DNA of 46,917 nt. Source: an uncultured Collinsella sp. Lineage in GTDB: Bacteria; Actinomycetota; Coriobacteriia; Coriobacteriales; Coriobacteriaceae. Below the pieces are notes generated by a model. That model saw only the letters and a list, made by a program, of their open reading frames with translations, was not told the DNA's origin and ran no database searches. This document shows, piece after piece, positions 15,036 to 24,229 of this stretch (the first letter of the stretch is position 1; each line of letters opens with the position of its first letter). The position numbers and the translations under genes were made by a program. Location of the stretch: assembly GCA_900757205.1 (NCBI GenBank), contig CAAENA010000052.1, positions 1 through 46,917 on the forward strand, read 5' to 3'.

Positions 15036-15995
15036 ATGGGTTTCACGATTCTTGGAACAGGCTCGGCGCTTCCTAAGCGCAGTGTTTCCAATGACGAGCT
15101 GTCCGAGTTCCTCGATACCTCGGATGAGTGGATTTTTACCCGCACAGGTATTAAGAGTCGCCACGTCTGCACCACCGAGTCACTTGACGACCTTGCCGTA
15201 GCGGCGAGCGAGCGGGCACTTCAGGTGTCCGGAATCGACGCGAGCCAGTTGGATCTGATCGTCTGCTCGACGACGACGGGTGACCACCTTGTTCCCGCCG
15301 AGGCGTGTGCCGTTGCTGAGCGACTGGGCGCGACGTGCCCTGCCTTCGATGTCTCGGCTGCCTGCGCCGGCTTCGTATTTGCGCTCGATGTTGCCGAGAG
15401 CTATATCGCCCGAGGACGAGCCAAGCATGTGCTTGTCGTTGCCGCCGAGCAGATGACGCGCGCGCTCGACTGGACCGACCGCGCCACCTGTGTGCTCTTT
15501 GGCGATGGGGCAGGCGCCGCGGTGATTGAGGCTGGGGGAGACAGCCCCCTTGCCGTTGAGCTTTCGACGGCGCCCGACGTCGAGACGTTGTGCGTTCCCG
15601 GTCTGGTCGGCACCTCGCCGTTTAAGGCCTCCGCAGATAGCGAGAGCGTGCTGTCCATGAATGGCCGCCGCGTGTTCAAGTTCGGCGTCAACGCGATTTG
15701 CGACACGGTCCATAAGCTTGCGAGCGATGCGGGCATTTCGGTCGAGGACATCGACCATTTTGTATTCCATCAGGCTAACGAACGAATCCTGAGTCAGGCG
15801 GTCAAGCGCCTCGGTGTGCCAGACAAGCGCGTGGTTCGAACGCTGCGCGAGACCGGCAACATTTCGAGCGCATGCATTCCGCTTGCCCTCGACCGGCTGG
15901 CAAACGCCGGTGCACTTCACACGGGCGACACCATCACCCTCGTTGGATTTGGCGCCGGTCTGGATATAGGTGGCTATCTACTTCGTTGGAAGTAG
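15036..15995 (+). CDS. fabH: beta-ketoacyl-ACP synthase III
   Basis: FabH starts fatty acid synthesis by condensing acetyl-CoA (or a branched acyl-CoA) with malonyl-ACP. The catalytic triad is visible: C110 in SAACAGF, H245 in VFHQANER, and N275 in ETGNISS. ATG 15036 follows AAAGGAGG (15022-15029), giving 319 residues, the normal length. It is the first gene of a ten-gene fatty acid and acetyl-CoA carboxylase operon, behind two candidate operators. Confidence 0.96.
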   Translation: MGFTILGTGSALPKRSVSNDELSEFLDTSDEWIFTRTGIKSRHVCTTESLDDLAVAASERALQVSGIDASQLDLIVCSTTTGDHLVPAEACAVAERLGATCPAFDVSAACAGFVFALDVAESYIARGRAKHVLVVAAEQMTRALDWTDRATCVLFGDGAGAAVIEAGGDSPLAVELSTAPDVETLCVPGLVGTSPFKASADSESVLSMNGRRVFKFGVNAICDTVHKLASDAGISVEDIDHFVFHQANERILSQAVKRLGVPDKRVVRTLRETGNISSACIPLALDRLANAGALHTGDTITLVGFGAGLDIGGYLLRWK

Positions 15996-16047
15996 TTGCA
16001 CATAGGAAATAAAAACGCCCCTAGGGCACAAACAAAGGAGAACTACC

Positions 16048-16284
16048 ATGGCAGATCAGAAGACCTTCGAGCGCGTTTGCGATGTTATCCGCGAGACCGC
16101 CGGTCTTGACGACGTCGAGATGAAGCCCGAGTCCACGCTCGAGGAGATTGGTCTCGACAGCCTTGGCACTGTCGAAATCCTCGTCGCCGTCGAGGACGAG
16201 TTTGGCATTGAGCTCGATACCGAGGAGAATCCCAAGACGGTCGGCGAGTTCGTCGATACGGTCGAGGCGGCATTGGAGAAGTAG
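16048..16284 (+). CDS. acpP: acyl carrier protein
   Basis: A 78-residue acyl carrier protein. Ser38 in the DSLG motif is the phosphopantetheine attachment site. The acidic helix II (TVEILVAVEDEFGIEL) that docks with fatty-acid enzymes is clear. It lies between fabH and fabK, and its stop codon is 2 bp before the fabK ATG, so expression is coupled. Confidence 0.97.
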   Translation: MADQKTFERVCDVIRETAGLDDVEMKPESTLEEIGLDSLGTVEILVAVEDEFGIELDTEENPKTVGEFVDTVEAALEK

Positions 16285-16286
16285 TG

Positions 16287-17231
16287 ATGCTCAAGTCTCC
16301 TCTCTGCGATCTGCTCGGCATCGAAAAACCCGTGTTCCAGGGTGGCATGGCCTGGATTGCCGACGCCTCGCTGGCATCTGCCGTGTCCGAGGCAGGCGGC
16401 TTAGGGATTATCGCGGCCATGAATGCCGACGCAAACTGGCTGCGCGATCAGATTCACGAGCTGCGCGCCAAGACGGATAAGCCCTTTGGCGTCAACGTTA
16501 TGCTCATGAGCCCGTTTGTCGACGAGGTCGCACAAGTGGTGATTGATGAGCAGGTGCCCGTTGTGGTGACCGGCGCCGGCAATCCCACCAAGTACATGAA
16601 GGCCTGGGGCGATGCGGGCATCAAGGTTATTCCCGTCGTGGCTTCGGTGGCGCTGGCGCGTCTCGTGGCGCGTCGCGGAGCCACTGCCGTGGTTGCCGAG
16701 GGTACCGAATCAGGCGGCCATATTGGCGAGACCTCGACGATGGCACTGGTGCCGCAGGTTGTCGATGCGGTCGATATTCCCGTGGTTGCGGCTGGCGGCA
16801 TCGCCGATGGCCGCGGTGTAGCGGCCGCCTTTATGCTCGGCGCTGCCGGAGTCCAGGTGGGAACACGCTTTCTGGTCGCAAACGAGTGCACCGTATCCGA
16901 ACAGTACAAAGAGTTGGTGCTCAAGGCAGGCGACACGTCGACGCGTGCGACCGGTCGCTCGACGGGACATCCGGTTCGCGCCCTCAAGAGTCCCTTCACC
17001 AACGCGTATGCCAAGAACGAGGCGGCTGGCGCAAGCCCCGAGGAGCTCGGGGCCATGGGCACGGGCGCGCTTCGTAAAGCCGCAAAGGACGGTAATTACG
17101 AAGAGGGTTCGTATTTGTGCGGACAGATTGCCGGAATGGTCAACGAACGCCAGAGCGCGCGTGAAATCGTTGACGATCTGGTCGATGGCGCCGTGCGCGT
17201 CCTGAAGGGTGCGTCCGCATGGGTAGCGTAG
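16287..17231 (+). CDS. fabK: enoyl-ACP reductase II, FMN-dependent
   Basis: FabK reduces enoyl-ACP in the last step of each elongation cycle, using FMN and NAD(P)H. The 314-residue TIM-barrel sequence shows the FabK/nitronate-monooxygenase signature: FQGGMAWIA at the start, GTESGGHIGE in the flavin and substrate region, and GGIADGRG with GTRF later. ATG 16287 was preferred over GTG 16284. Its end overlaps fabD by 13 bp. No fabI-type gene is seen in the operon, so this is probably the main enoyl reductase here, and triclosan insensitivity would be expected from the family. Confidence 0.92.
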   Translation: MLKSPLCDLLGIEKPVFQGGMAWIADASLASAVSEAGGLGIIAAMNADANWLRDQIHELRAKTDKPFGVNVMLMSPFVDEVAQVVIDEQVPVVVTGAGNPTKYMKAWGDAGIKVIPVVASVALARLVARRGATAVVAEGTESGGHIGETSTMALVPQVVDAVDIPVVAAGGIADGRGVAAAFMLGAAGVQVGTRFLVANECTVSEQYKELVLKAGDTSTRATGRSTGHPVRALKSPFTNAYAKNEAAGASPEELGAMGTGALRKAAKDGNYEEGSYLCGQIAGMVNERQSAREIVDDLVDGAVRVLKGASAWVA

Positions 17232-18145
17232 CGTTTCTGTTTGCCGGCCAGGGTGCCCAACACCCCGCGATGGGCGTCGACCTGATCGAGGCATCGCCGG
17301 CGGCCGCCGAGGTGTTCGCCATTGCCGACGAGGTGCGCCCGGGGACCAGCGAGCAGTGCCGGAGCGCCTCCAGGGAGGAGCTCTCGCAGACCGAGAACAC
17401 GCAGCCGTGCGTGTTCGTTCACGACCTGGCAGCGGCTATCGCCCTGCGTGAGCGCGGCGTGGTGCCTGCCGCCTGTGCGGGATTCTCGCTGGGCGAGGTC
17501 GCCGCGCTCACCTTTGCGGGGGTATTCGATACGCGAGCGGGCTTTGAGCTCGTGTGCGAGCGCGCGGCGCTGATGGCCGCGGCTGCCGAGCGCCATCCGG
17601 GCGGCATGCGCGCCGTCATCAAGCTCGATGCGGTGCAAGTCGAGGGCCTGGCAAAACAGGCCGGCGAGGACTGCTGGCCGGTCAACTACAACAGTCCCCA
17701 GCAGACGGTTGTGGCCGGAGCGCCCGATGCGTTGCAGAACCTCGACGCCCTGGTAAAAGAGGCTGGCGGTCGCGCCATGAAGGTCGCGGTGTCGGGTGCA
17801 TTCCATAGCCCCTATATGGCCGAGGCGACTGAGGGGCTGGCGACGTATATCCAAGCCGGGCACGCCCCGTCCCCTTTGCTGATTCCGGTCATGGCAAATA
17901 TGACGGCGGCTCCCTATCCGGCCGACCCGCAGGCGGCATCGGAGGTGCTGGCCAACCAGGTGAGTCATGCCGTGCGCTGGGTCGACACGCTGCATGCTCT
18001 GCAGGATCAAGGCATCGACACGTTTATTGAGGTCGGCCCCGGCAAAACGCTGTCGGGCCTGGTCAAGCGTACGTTGAGCGACGTTCGTGCGTATTCATGC
18101 GAAACGGCCGAGCAGGCCGCAGCTATTGCCGACGAGCTCGCATAG
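17219..18145 (+). CDS. fabD: malonyl-CoA:ACP transacylase
   Basis: FabD moves malonyl groups from CoA to ACP. The N-terminal FLFAGQGAQ motif, the nucleophile S90 in GFSLGE (usually GHSLGE) and H196 in GAFHSPYM are present. The 308 residues match the family. The Phe in the nucleophile elbow in place of His is a modest departure. It overlaps fabK by 13 bp and precedes fabG by 30 bp. Confidence 0.95.
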   Translation: MGSVAFLFAGQGAQHPAMGVDLIEASPAAAEVFAIADEVRPGTSEQCRSASREELSQTENTQPCVFVHDLAAAIALRERGVVPAACAGFSLGEVAALTFAGVFDTRAGFELVCERAALMAAAAERHPGGMRAVIKLDAVQVEGLAKQAGEDCWPVNYNSPQQTVVAGAPDALQNLDALVKEAGGRAMKVAVSGAFHSPYMAEATEGLATYIQAGHAPSPLLIPVMANMTAAPYPADPQAASEVLANQVSHAVRWVDTLHALQDQGIDTFIEVGPGKTLSGLVKRTLSDVRAYSCETAEQAAAIADELA

Positions 18146-18175
18146 TCCACAGGGCTGTAACCCGAAAGGAATGAC

Positions 18176-18949
18176 ATGGGCAATTTAAACAACGGCGCGC
18201 TCGGGCGCGACGGATCGCGCCGTGTGGCGCTGATCACGGGCGGCTCGCGGGGTATCGGCCGTGCCTGCGCTGTCGGTCTGGCGGAGGACGGCTTTGATAT
18301 CGCCGTCGTCTATGCCGGTAGCGTCGATGCGGCGCGCGAAACGTGCGAAGCCTGTGAGGCGGTTGGCGCCACGGCGCGCGCATATCGATGCGATGTGGCC
18401 GACCCCGCTGCCGTCAACGCGTGCGTGGAAGCGGTCTTCAACGACTTTGGCTCCATTTGGGCGCTCGTCAACAACGCCGGCATAACGCGCGACGGTCTGC
18501 TCATGCGCATGGGCGATGACGCCTTCGATCGCGTGCTCGATGTCAATCTCAAGGGAACATTCAATATGACGCGCGCGCTCACCAAGACCTTTATGCGCCA
18601 GCGCGGCGGTTGCGTCGTCAACATGAGCTCGGTCGTGGGCCTGATGGGCAACGCCGGACAGGCCAACTACGCTGCCTCCAAGGCGGGCGTGATAGGGCTT
18701 ACCAAGGCGGTGGCGCGCGAGCTTGCGCCCCGCGGCGTACGAGTGAACGCGGTCGCCCCCGGGTTTGTCGAGACAGATATGACGGCAAAGCTCTCGGATA
18801 AGGTGCGCACGGCGTGTGAGGAGCAGATTCCCCTGAAGCGCATGGCGCGCCCCGAGGAAGTGGCCGGCGTGGTGCGCTTTTTGGCGAGCGATGCGGCTTC
18901 CTACATTACGGGCGAGGTTGTACGCGTGGACGGCGGAATGGCGATGTAG
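18176..18949 (+). CDS. fabG: 3-oxoacyl-ACP reductase
   Basis: FabG reduces 3-ketoacyl-ACP with NADPH. It is a 257-residue short-chain dehydrogenase with GGSRGIGR for NADPH binding, NNAG, the catalytic Ser in NMSSVVG and YxxxK at Y165/K169. A short extension of about 15 residues precedes the Rossmann fold. It lies between fabD and fabF. Confidence 0.95.
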   Translation: MGNLNNGALGRDGSRRVALITGGSRGIGRACAVGLAEDGFDIAVVYAGSVDAARETCEACEAVGATARAYRCDVADPAAVNACVEAVFNDFGSIWALVNNAGITRDGLLMRMGDDAFDRVLDVNLKGTFNMTRALTKTFMRQRGGCVVNMSSVVGLMGNAGQANYAASKAGVIGLTKAVARELAPRGVRVNAVAPGFVETDMTAKLSDKVRTACEEQIPLKRMARPEEVAGVVRFLASDAASYITGEVVRVDGGMAM

Positions 18950-18988
18950 AAACCAGGGCCGAAGAACGGCTTGGATGAGGAGACCATG

Positions 18989-20236
18989 ATGGAACAGAGA
19001 GTTGCAATCACCGGCATCGGTGCCGTATCGCCGCTCGGCAACACGGCGCTTGCCACTTGGGCGGCTATGTGCGCCGGCGCGTGCGGTATCGGCCCGATTA
19101 CGCACTTCGATACGGATGCGTTTGCTGTCAAGGTGGCGGCCGAGGTCAAGGGCTTTGACGGCAACGAGTACTTTGGTAAGCACGATGCCAAGCACCTCGA
19201 CCCCTGCGTTCAGTTTGCACTGGCGGCGTCGGACGAGGCCGTGCACGATGCGGGCCTTGATGTCGAAGATGCCATCGATCGCGAGCGCCTGGGCGTCTAC
19301 GTGGGTTCAGGCGTGGGCGGCATGCAGACACTCGTCGACAACGTCCACACGATTGCCGATCGAGGGCCTCGCCGTGCATCACCCTATATGATTGCGATGA
19401 TGATCCCCAACATGGCTTCGGGCAACATCGCGATTCGCCATAAGGCAAAGGGCCCGACCCTACCCGTCGTGACTGCCTGCGCGACTTCTGCCCATGCGGT
19501 GGGTGAGGCGTTCCGCGCCATCAAGCACGGCTATGCCGACGCGATCCTCGCGGGCGGCGCCGAAGCAGCAATTATCCCCGATGCCGTTGCGGGCTTTACG
19601 TCCTGCCGCGCATTGACCACCAACCCCGATCCCGCGACGGCCTGCCGTCCGTTCGATGCAGACCGCGACGGCTTTGTGATGGGCGAGGGCGCCTGCGTGC
19701 TCGTGCTCGAGAGCATGGAACATGCGCAGGCGCGCGGTGCGCACATTTACGCCGAGGTCGTGGGCTACGGCAACACCGATGATGCCTATCACATCACGAG
19801 CCCCGATCCCGAGGCTGCCGGCATTGCCCGTGCGATATCGCTGGCGGTGGCCGAGGGCGACGTTAAGCCTTCCGAGGGCCTCTACATCAACGCTCACGGC
19901 ACCTCGACCAAGCTCAACGATTCGTCCGAGACGGCGGGCATAAAGCGTGCGCTCGGCGAGGACGCGGCACGCGCCGCGCACGTCTCGTCGACTAAGTCGA
20001 TGACCGGCCACATGATCGGTGCCACGGGTGCCATCGAGGTCATGGCCTGCGCCATGGCGCTCGAGCAGGGCGTGGTGCCGCCGACCATTAACTACCACAC
20101 GCCCGATCCCGCCTGCGATCTTGACTACACGCCCAATCGCGCGGTTCGCGCCGACCTTACCTGGGCGCTTTCGACAAACCTGGGCTTTGGCGGGCACAAC
20201 GCCGCCATCGCGCTGCGTAGATATACGAGGAGCTAG
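18989..20236 (+). CDS. fabF: beta-ketoacyl-ACP synthase II
   Basis: FabF carries out elongation condensations. C164 in TACATSAH is the acyl-enzyme nucleophile, and the two histidines lie in NAHGTSTKLND and KSMTGHMIGATGA. ATG 18989 has GAGGAG (18977-18982) six bases upstream; ATG 18986 is also in frame but too close to it. The resulting 415 residues match the family. It is followed 3 bp later by accB. Confidence 0.95.
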   Translation: MEQRVAITGIGAVSPLGNTALATWAAMCAGACGIGPITHFDTDAFAVKVAAEVKGFDGNEYFGKHDAKHLDPCVQFALAASDEAVHDAGLDVEDAIDRERLGVYVGSGVGGMQTLVDNVHTIADRGPRRASPYMIAMMIPNMASGNIAIRHKAKGPTLPVVTACATSAHAVGEAFRAIKHGYADAILAGGAEAAIIPDAVAGFTSCRALTTNPDPATACRPFDADRDGFVMGEGACVLVLESMEHAQARGAHIYAEVVGYGNTDDAYHITSPDPEAAGIARAISLAVAEGDVKPSEGLYINAHGTSTKLNDSSETAGIKRALGEDAARAAHVSSTKSMTGHMIGATGAIEVMACAMALEQGVVPPTINYHTPDPACDLDYTPNRAVRADLTWALSTNLGFGGHNAAIALRRYTRS

Positions 20237-20239
20237 AGC

Positions 20240-20716
20240 ATGGATTCCAAAAGACTTGCCGAGATAGCCGATGTTATGGAGGACCGCGGCCTCACGCGCG
20301 TACGCGTTGAGGAGCCCGATGGCACCGCGGTCGAACTCGAGCGCGCGAGCGCCGCGCAGCCGGTTGCCGTGCCCATGCCTATGCCGGGTGCCGTGACTGC
20401 TCCGGCGGTGGCTCCTGTCGCCATGCCTGCCGCCGCACCGGAGCCCGCCGCGCAGGCACCTGCCGCCGCACCGGAGCCCAAGGGCACCGAGGTGACCGCT
20501 CCCATGGTCGGCGTTTTCTATGCTGCCCCGGCGCCGGGCGACGAGCCGTTTGTGCACGTGGGCTCCAAGGTCAAGGCCGGTGAGACCCTCTGCATCATCG
20601 AGGCCATGAAGGTTCTCAACGAGGTGACGGCCGAGGCAGACGGCGAGGTGCTCGAGATCTGCGTGGCCGACGGCGACCTCGTGGAGTTCGGCAGTTGCCT
20701 TATGAGGATCGGATAG
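20240..20716 (+). CDS. accB: biotin carboxyl carrier protein of acetyl-CoA carboxylase
   Basis: AccB carries the biotin that shuttles CO2 from AccC to the carboxyltransferase. The 158 residues comprise an N-terminal helix, a long Ala/Pro/Val linker (about 35-82) and a C-terminal biotinyl domain, with the modified K124 in EAMKV. The linker's Ala-Pro-Glu repeats are typical. BirA, encoded just upstream on the other strand, is the expected modifying enzyme. Confidence 0.96.
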   Translation: MDSKRLAEIADVMEDRGLTRVRVEEPDGTAVELERASAAQPVAVPMPMPGAVTAPAVAPVAMPAAAPEPAAQAPAAAPEPKGTEVTAPMVGVFYAAPAPGDEPFVHVGSKVKAGETLCIIEAMKVLNEVTAEADGEVLEICVADGDLVEFGSCLMRIG

Positions 20717-20719
20717 GTG

Positions 20720-21148
20720 ATGTCCATGAACAAAGAAGAGCTCAAGAAGCTGTTGCCGCATCGCGAACCGATGCTTTTGCTCGACGAGGCCGAGCTGGTG
20801 GGCGACGAGGCCCACGGCAAGATCACGATTACGGGCGACGAGTACTTTTTGCAGGGGCATTTTCCGGGAAACCCGGTAGTCCCCGGCGTGATTCAGTGCG
20901 AGATGCTCGCCCAAAACTGTTGCGTGCTGCTGATGGGCGACGAGGAGGCGCGCGGCGCGACGCCGTTCTATACGAGCCTCGATAAGGTGCGCTTTAAGCG
21001 TCCGGTGCGCCCGGGCGACACGGTTGATCTGGTGTGCACCATCACGCGTGCGCGCGGGCCGTTCCGCTTTGCGACGGGTACCGCGAGCGTCAACGGTGAG
21101 GTTTGCTGCCGCGCCGATATGTCTTTTGCACTCATGCACGAAAGTTAA
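20720..21148 (+). CDS. fabZ: 3-hydroxyacyl-ACP dehydratase
   Basis: FabZ dehydrates 3-hydroxyacyl-ACP. The hot-dog fold signature GHFPGNPVVPGV carries catalytic H47, and E61 is in QCEMLAQ. Starts at GTG 20717, ATG 20720 and ATG 20726 are all possible and I chose ATG 20720. It sits between accB and accC with a short gap. Confidence 0.94.
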   Translation: MSMNKEELKKLLPHREPMLLLDEAELVGDEAHGKITITGDEYFLQGHFPGNPVVPGVIQCEMLAQNCCVLLMGDEEARGATPFYTSLDKVRFKRPVRPGDTVDLVCTITRARGPFRFATGTASVNGEVCCRADMSFALMHES

Positions 21149-21158
21149 GGAAGGCTTC

Positions 21159-22502
21159 ATGTTCGACAAAGTGCTCATCGCCAACCGCGGAGAAGTCGCG
21201 GTCCGTGTTATCCGCGCGTGCCGCGATATGGGCATCAAGACCGTCGCCGTTTATTCCACGGCCGATGCGGACGCGCTGCACGTGCAGCTTGCCGACGAGG
21301 CGTATTGCATCGGCGGCCCGCGTCTTGCCGAGAGCTACCTCAACGACGATGCCGTGCTCACCTGTGCCGTGAAGTCGGGGGCAAAGGCAATTCATCCCGG
21401 CTATGGCTTTTTCTCCGAGAAGGCGAGCTTCGTGCGCGACTGCGACAAGTATGGCCTGGCGTTTGTCGGTCCTTCGGCCAAGGTGATCGACAGCATGGGC
21501 GACAAGGACGCCGCGCGTCGAACGGCCGCCGCGGCGGGCGTGCCCATCGTGCCGGGCTGCGATTTGCTCAAAAGTCCCGAGGAGGCAACGGCCGAGGCTG
21601 AGCGCATTGGCTGCCCCGTGCTTATTAAGGCGCGTGCGGGTGGAGGCGGCCGCGGTATTCGCAAGGTCGAGCGCGTGGAAGATGCGGCAAAGGCGTTCAT
21701 CGAGGCGCGTGCCGAGGGCGAGGCCGTTTTTGGCGACGGCGAGTGCTACATGGAGAAGTTCGTCGCGCCGGCGCATCACGTTGAGGTGCAGATTATGGCC
21801 GATAAGCAGGGCCATGTGTTTTCGCTCGGCGAGCGCGAGTGCTCGGTGCAGCGCCGCAACCAAAAGCTGATCGAGGAGAGCCCCGCGCCGTGCCTCGACG
21901 GACGCGATGATATTCGCGCGCGCATGCACAAGGCCGCGCGCGACCTGGCTCGTGCCGTCGGCTATGAGGGTGCCGGCACCATTGAGTTTTTGTACTCAGA
22001 TGACGGTAATTTCTACTTTATGGAAATGAACACGCGCCTGCAGGTTGAGCATCCGGTCACGGAGTTTGTGACCGATACCGACTTGGTCAAGTGGCAGCTG
22101 CGCGTGGCAGCCGGCCAGCCTCTGCCCTTTGAGCAGGAGGACATGCCGGTGCGCAACCACGCCATGGAGTGCCGCATCAATGCCGAAACGCCGGACTTTC
22201 TGCCGTCATGCGGAACGGTCACCGCGTTGCGTGTGCCGGGTGGTCCGCGCGTGCGCTGGGATTCGGCCATGTTTACCGGAGCGAACGTTCCGCCGTACTA
22301 CGACTCCATGCTCGGCAAGCTCATCGTGTGCGCGCCCACGCGTGACGGTGCCATTCGCAAGATGCGCTCGGCCCTGGGCGAGCTCGTGATTGAGGGCGTG
22401 AGCGAAAATAGCGAGCTTCAGCTCGACGTGCTGGCAAACGACGAGTTCTTGTCGGGCATGTACCACACCGATCTGATGGGGCATCTCTATGCTGATGAAT
22501 AG
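21159..22502 (+). CDS. accC: acetyl-CoA carboxylase biotin carboxylase subunit
   Basis: AccC uses ATP and bicarbonate to carboxylate the biotin of AccB. It begins with FDKVLIANRGEVAVRVIRAC, carries the ATP-grasp glycine loop in AGGGGRGIRKV, and has the MNTRLQVEHPVTE motif containing the catalytic Arg and Glu. ATG 21159 with AAGGAAGG just upstream gives 447 residues, the usual size. The final 14 bp overlap the start of accDA. Confidence 0.96.
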   Translation: MFDKVLIANRGEVAVRVIRACRDMGIKTVAVYSTADADALHVQLADEAYCIGGPRLAESYLNDDAVLTCAVKSGAKAIHPGYGFFSEKASFVRDCDKYGLAFVGPSAKVIDSMGDKDAARRTAAAAGVPIVPGCDLLKSPEEATAEAERIGCPVLIKARAGGGGRGIRKVERVEDAAKAFIEARAEGEAVFGDGECYMEKFVAPAHHVEVQIMADKQGHVFSLGERECSVQRRNQKLIEESPAPCLDGRDDIRARMHKAARDLARAVGYEGAGTIEFLYSDDGNFYFMEMNTRLQVEHPVTEFVTDTDLVKWQLRVAAGQPLPFEQEDMPVRNHAMECRINAETPDFLPSCGTVTALRVPGGPRVRWDSAMFTGANVPPYYDSMLGKLIVCAPTRDGAIRKMRSALGELVIEGVSENSELQLDVLANDEFLSGMYHTDLMGHLYADE

Positions 22503-24213
22503 AAAAGCGAAGACGGTCAATGTCCTTGAGGGGCCGATAACCGAGTCGTGCGCCGAGTTCCCCGCGCGCCACGTGTTTGTCAAATGCCCGGAGTGCCGCC
22601 GTGTGATCGATGAGGCGCGCCTGCACGACAACCTCGAGGTCTGCCCTCGTTGCGGCAAACACTTTCGCGTGAGCGGTCGCGCGCGCATGCGCATGACGGT
22701 CGACGCGGGTACCTTTGAGGAATGGGATGCCAATCTGGCGTCGAAGGACTTCCTCTCGTTTCCCGGTTATGCCGACAAGCTTAAGAGCGTGAGCGAGCGT
22801 TCGGGCGAGCGCGATGCCGTTGTGTGCGGCAGGGGCAAAATCTGCGGCTGCGATACCGCGCTCTTCTTTATGGATGCCAACTTTATGATGGGCTCAATGG
22901 GCTCCGTGGTGGGCGAGAAGATCTGTCGTGTCTTTGAGTGCGCGGCCGAGTTGGGGCTGCCGGTCGTTGGCTTTACCGTATCGGGCGGCGCCCGCATGCA
23001 GGAGGGCGTGACCTCGCTCATGCAGATGGCCAAGATTTCTGCGGCGGTTAGGCGCCACAGCGAGGCGGGCGGCCTGTATATCACGGTGCTCACCGATCCC
23101 ACGACCGGAGGTGTAACCGCGAGCTTCGCCATGGAGGGCGACATTATCCTGGCCGAGCCCGATGCCCTGACGGCATTTGCCGGCCCGCGCGTGATCGAGC
23201 AGAACATGCACAAGCGTCTGCCCAAGGGATTCCAGCGTTCCGAGTTTTTGCTGGAGCACGGCTTTTGCGATGCCGTTGTTCCGCGTGGTGAGATTGCGCT
23301 CACGGTAGGCGAGCTGCTGGCGCTGCACGAAGGGCACGCGCCCGGCCTGGGGGCGCCACATGAGATCGTGCATGCGGGTCGCCGCGGCAAAAAGCTGGGA
23401 CACTTGTTTAAGCGCTCGACGGCACCAAAAACCGCGCTCGAGATTGTCAAGCAGACCCGCTCGGCAGATCGCGCCACGGCGGGTGAGATGATCTCGCTGG
23501 GCCTCGACGGATTCGTTGAGCTGCACGGCGACCGTTACTTTGGCGACGACGCCGCTGTGTTGGCTGGCATTGGCTGGAAAGACGGACGCCCCGTAACGGT
23601 CATCGCCATCGAGCGCGGCACCACGACCAAAGAGCGTATGCGCCGCAACTTTGGCATGGCGCATCCCGAGGGCTACCGCAAAGCGCGTCGCCTTATGCGC
23701 CAGGCCGAAAAGTTTGGTCGACCGGTTCTGTGCCTGGTCGATACCTCGGGCGCGTTTTGCGGCATCGGTGCCGAGGAGCGCGGCCAGGGTGAGGCGATCG
23801 CCCAGAATCTCATGGAGATGAGCGGCCTTAAGACGCCGATTGTCTCGGTGGTGACGGGCGAGGGCGGTTCCGGCGGCGCGCTGGCGCTGTCCGTGGCCGA
23901 CCGCATCCTGATGCTCTCGAGCTCGGCCTATTCGGTCGTGAGCCCCGAGGCCTGTGCGTCGATCCTGTGGAAGGATACCGAGCGCGCGGATGAGGCCGCC
24001 GAGGCGCTGAAGCTCACGGCCCCCGATCTGTTGGCGCTCGGCATCATCGACGGCATTGTTGACGATAGGGGCCTGTCGCATGAGGAGATCGCCGGTGCCG
24101 TCATGTCCTCGGCATTTGATGCCTTCGATACGCTTGGGCAGCTCGATGGCGCGACCCTCACAAACCTCCGCTACGAAAAGTACCGCACAATCGGTCAGTA
24201 CCGCACGATGTGA
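22489..24213 (+). CDS. accDA: fused acetyl-CoA carboxylase carboxyltransferase (beta + alpha)
   Basis: This 574-residue protein joins the beta (AccD) and alpha (AccA) carboxyltransferase subunits in one chain. The AccD part has the zinc ribbon (C33, C36, C52, C55) and a crotonase-fold domain with SGGARMQEG. The AccA part starts near residue 320 and contains LVDTSGAFCGIGAEERGQ and GEGGSGGALAL. No stop or restart separates them. With accB and accC in the same operon the whole carboxylase is encoded together. It starts inside the end of accC. Confidence 0.94.
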   Translation: MLMNRKAKTVNVLEGPITESCAEFPARHVFVKCPECRRVIDEARLHDNLEVCPRCGKHFRVSGRARMRMTVDAGTFEEWDANLASKDFLSFPGYADKLKSVSERSGERDAVVCGRGKICGCDTALFFMDANFMMGSMGSVVGEKICRVFECAAELGLPVVGFTVSGGARMQEGVTSLMQMAKISAAVRRHSEAGGLYITVLTDPTTGGVTASFAMEGDIILAEPDALTAFAGPRVIEQNMHKRLPKGFQRSEFLLEHGFCDAVVPRGEIALTVGELLALHEGHAPGLGAPHEIVHAGRRGKKLGHLFKRSTAPKTALEIVKQTRSADRATAGEMISLGLDGFVELHGDRYFGDDAAVLAGIGWKDGRPVTVIAIERGTTTKERMRRNFGMAHPEGYRKARRLMRQAEKFGRPVLCLVDTSGAFCGIGAEERGQGEAIAQNLMEMSGLKTPIVSVVTGEGGSGGALALSVADRILMLSSSAYSVVSPEACASILWKDTERADEAAEALKLTAPDLLALGIIDGIVDDRGLSHEEIAGAVMSSAFDAFDTLGQLDGATLTNLRYEKYRTIGQYRTM

Positions 24214-24229
24214 CAAAGGAAAAGTCTGC

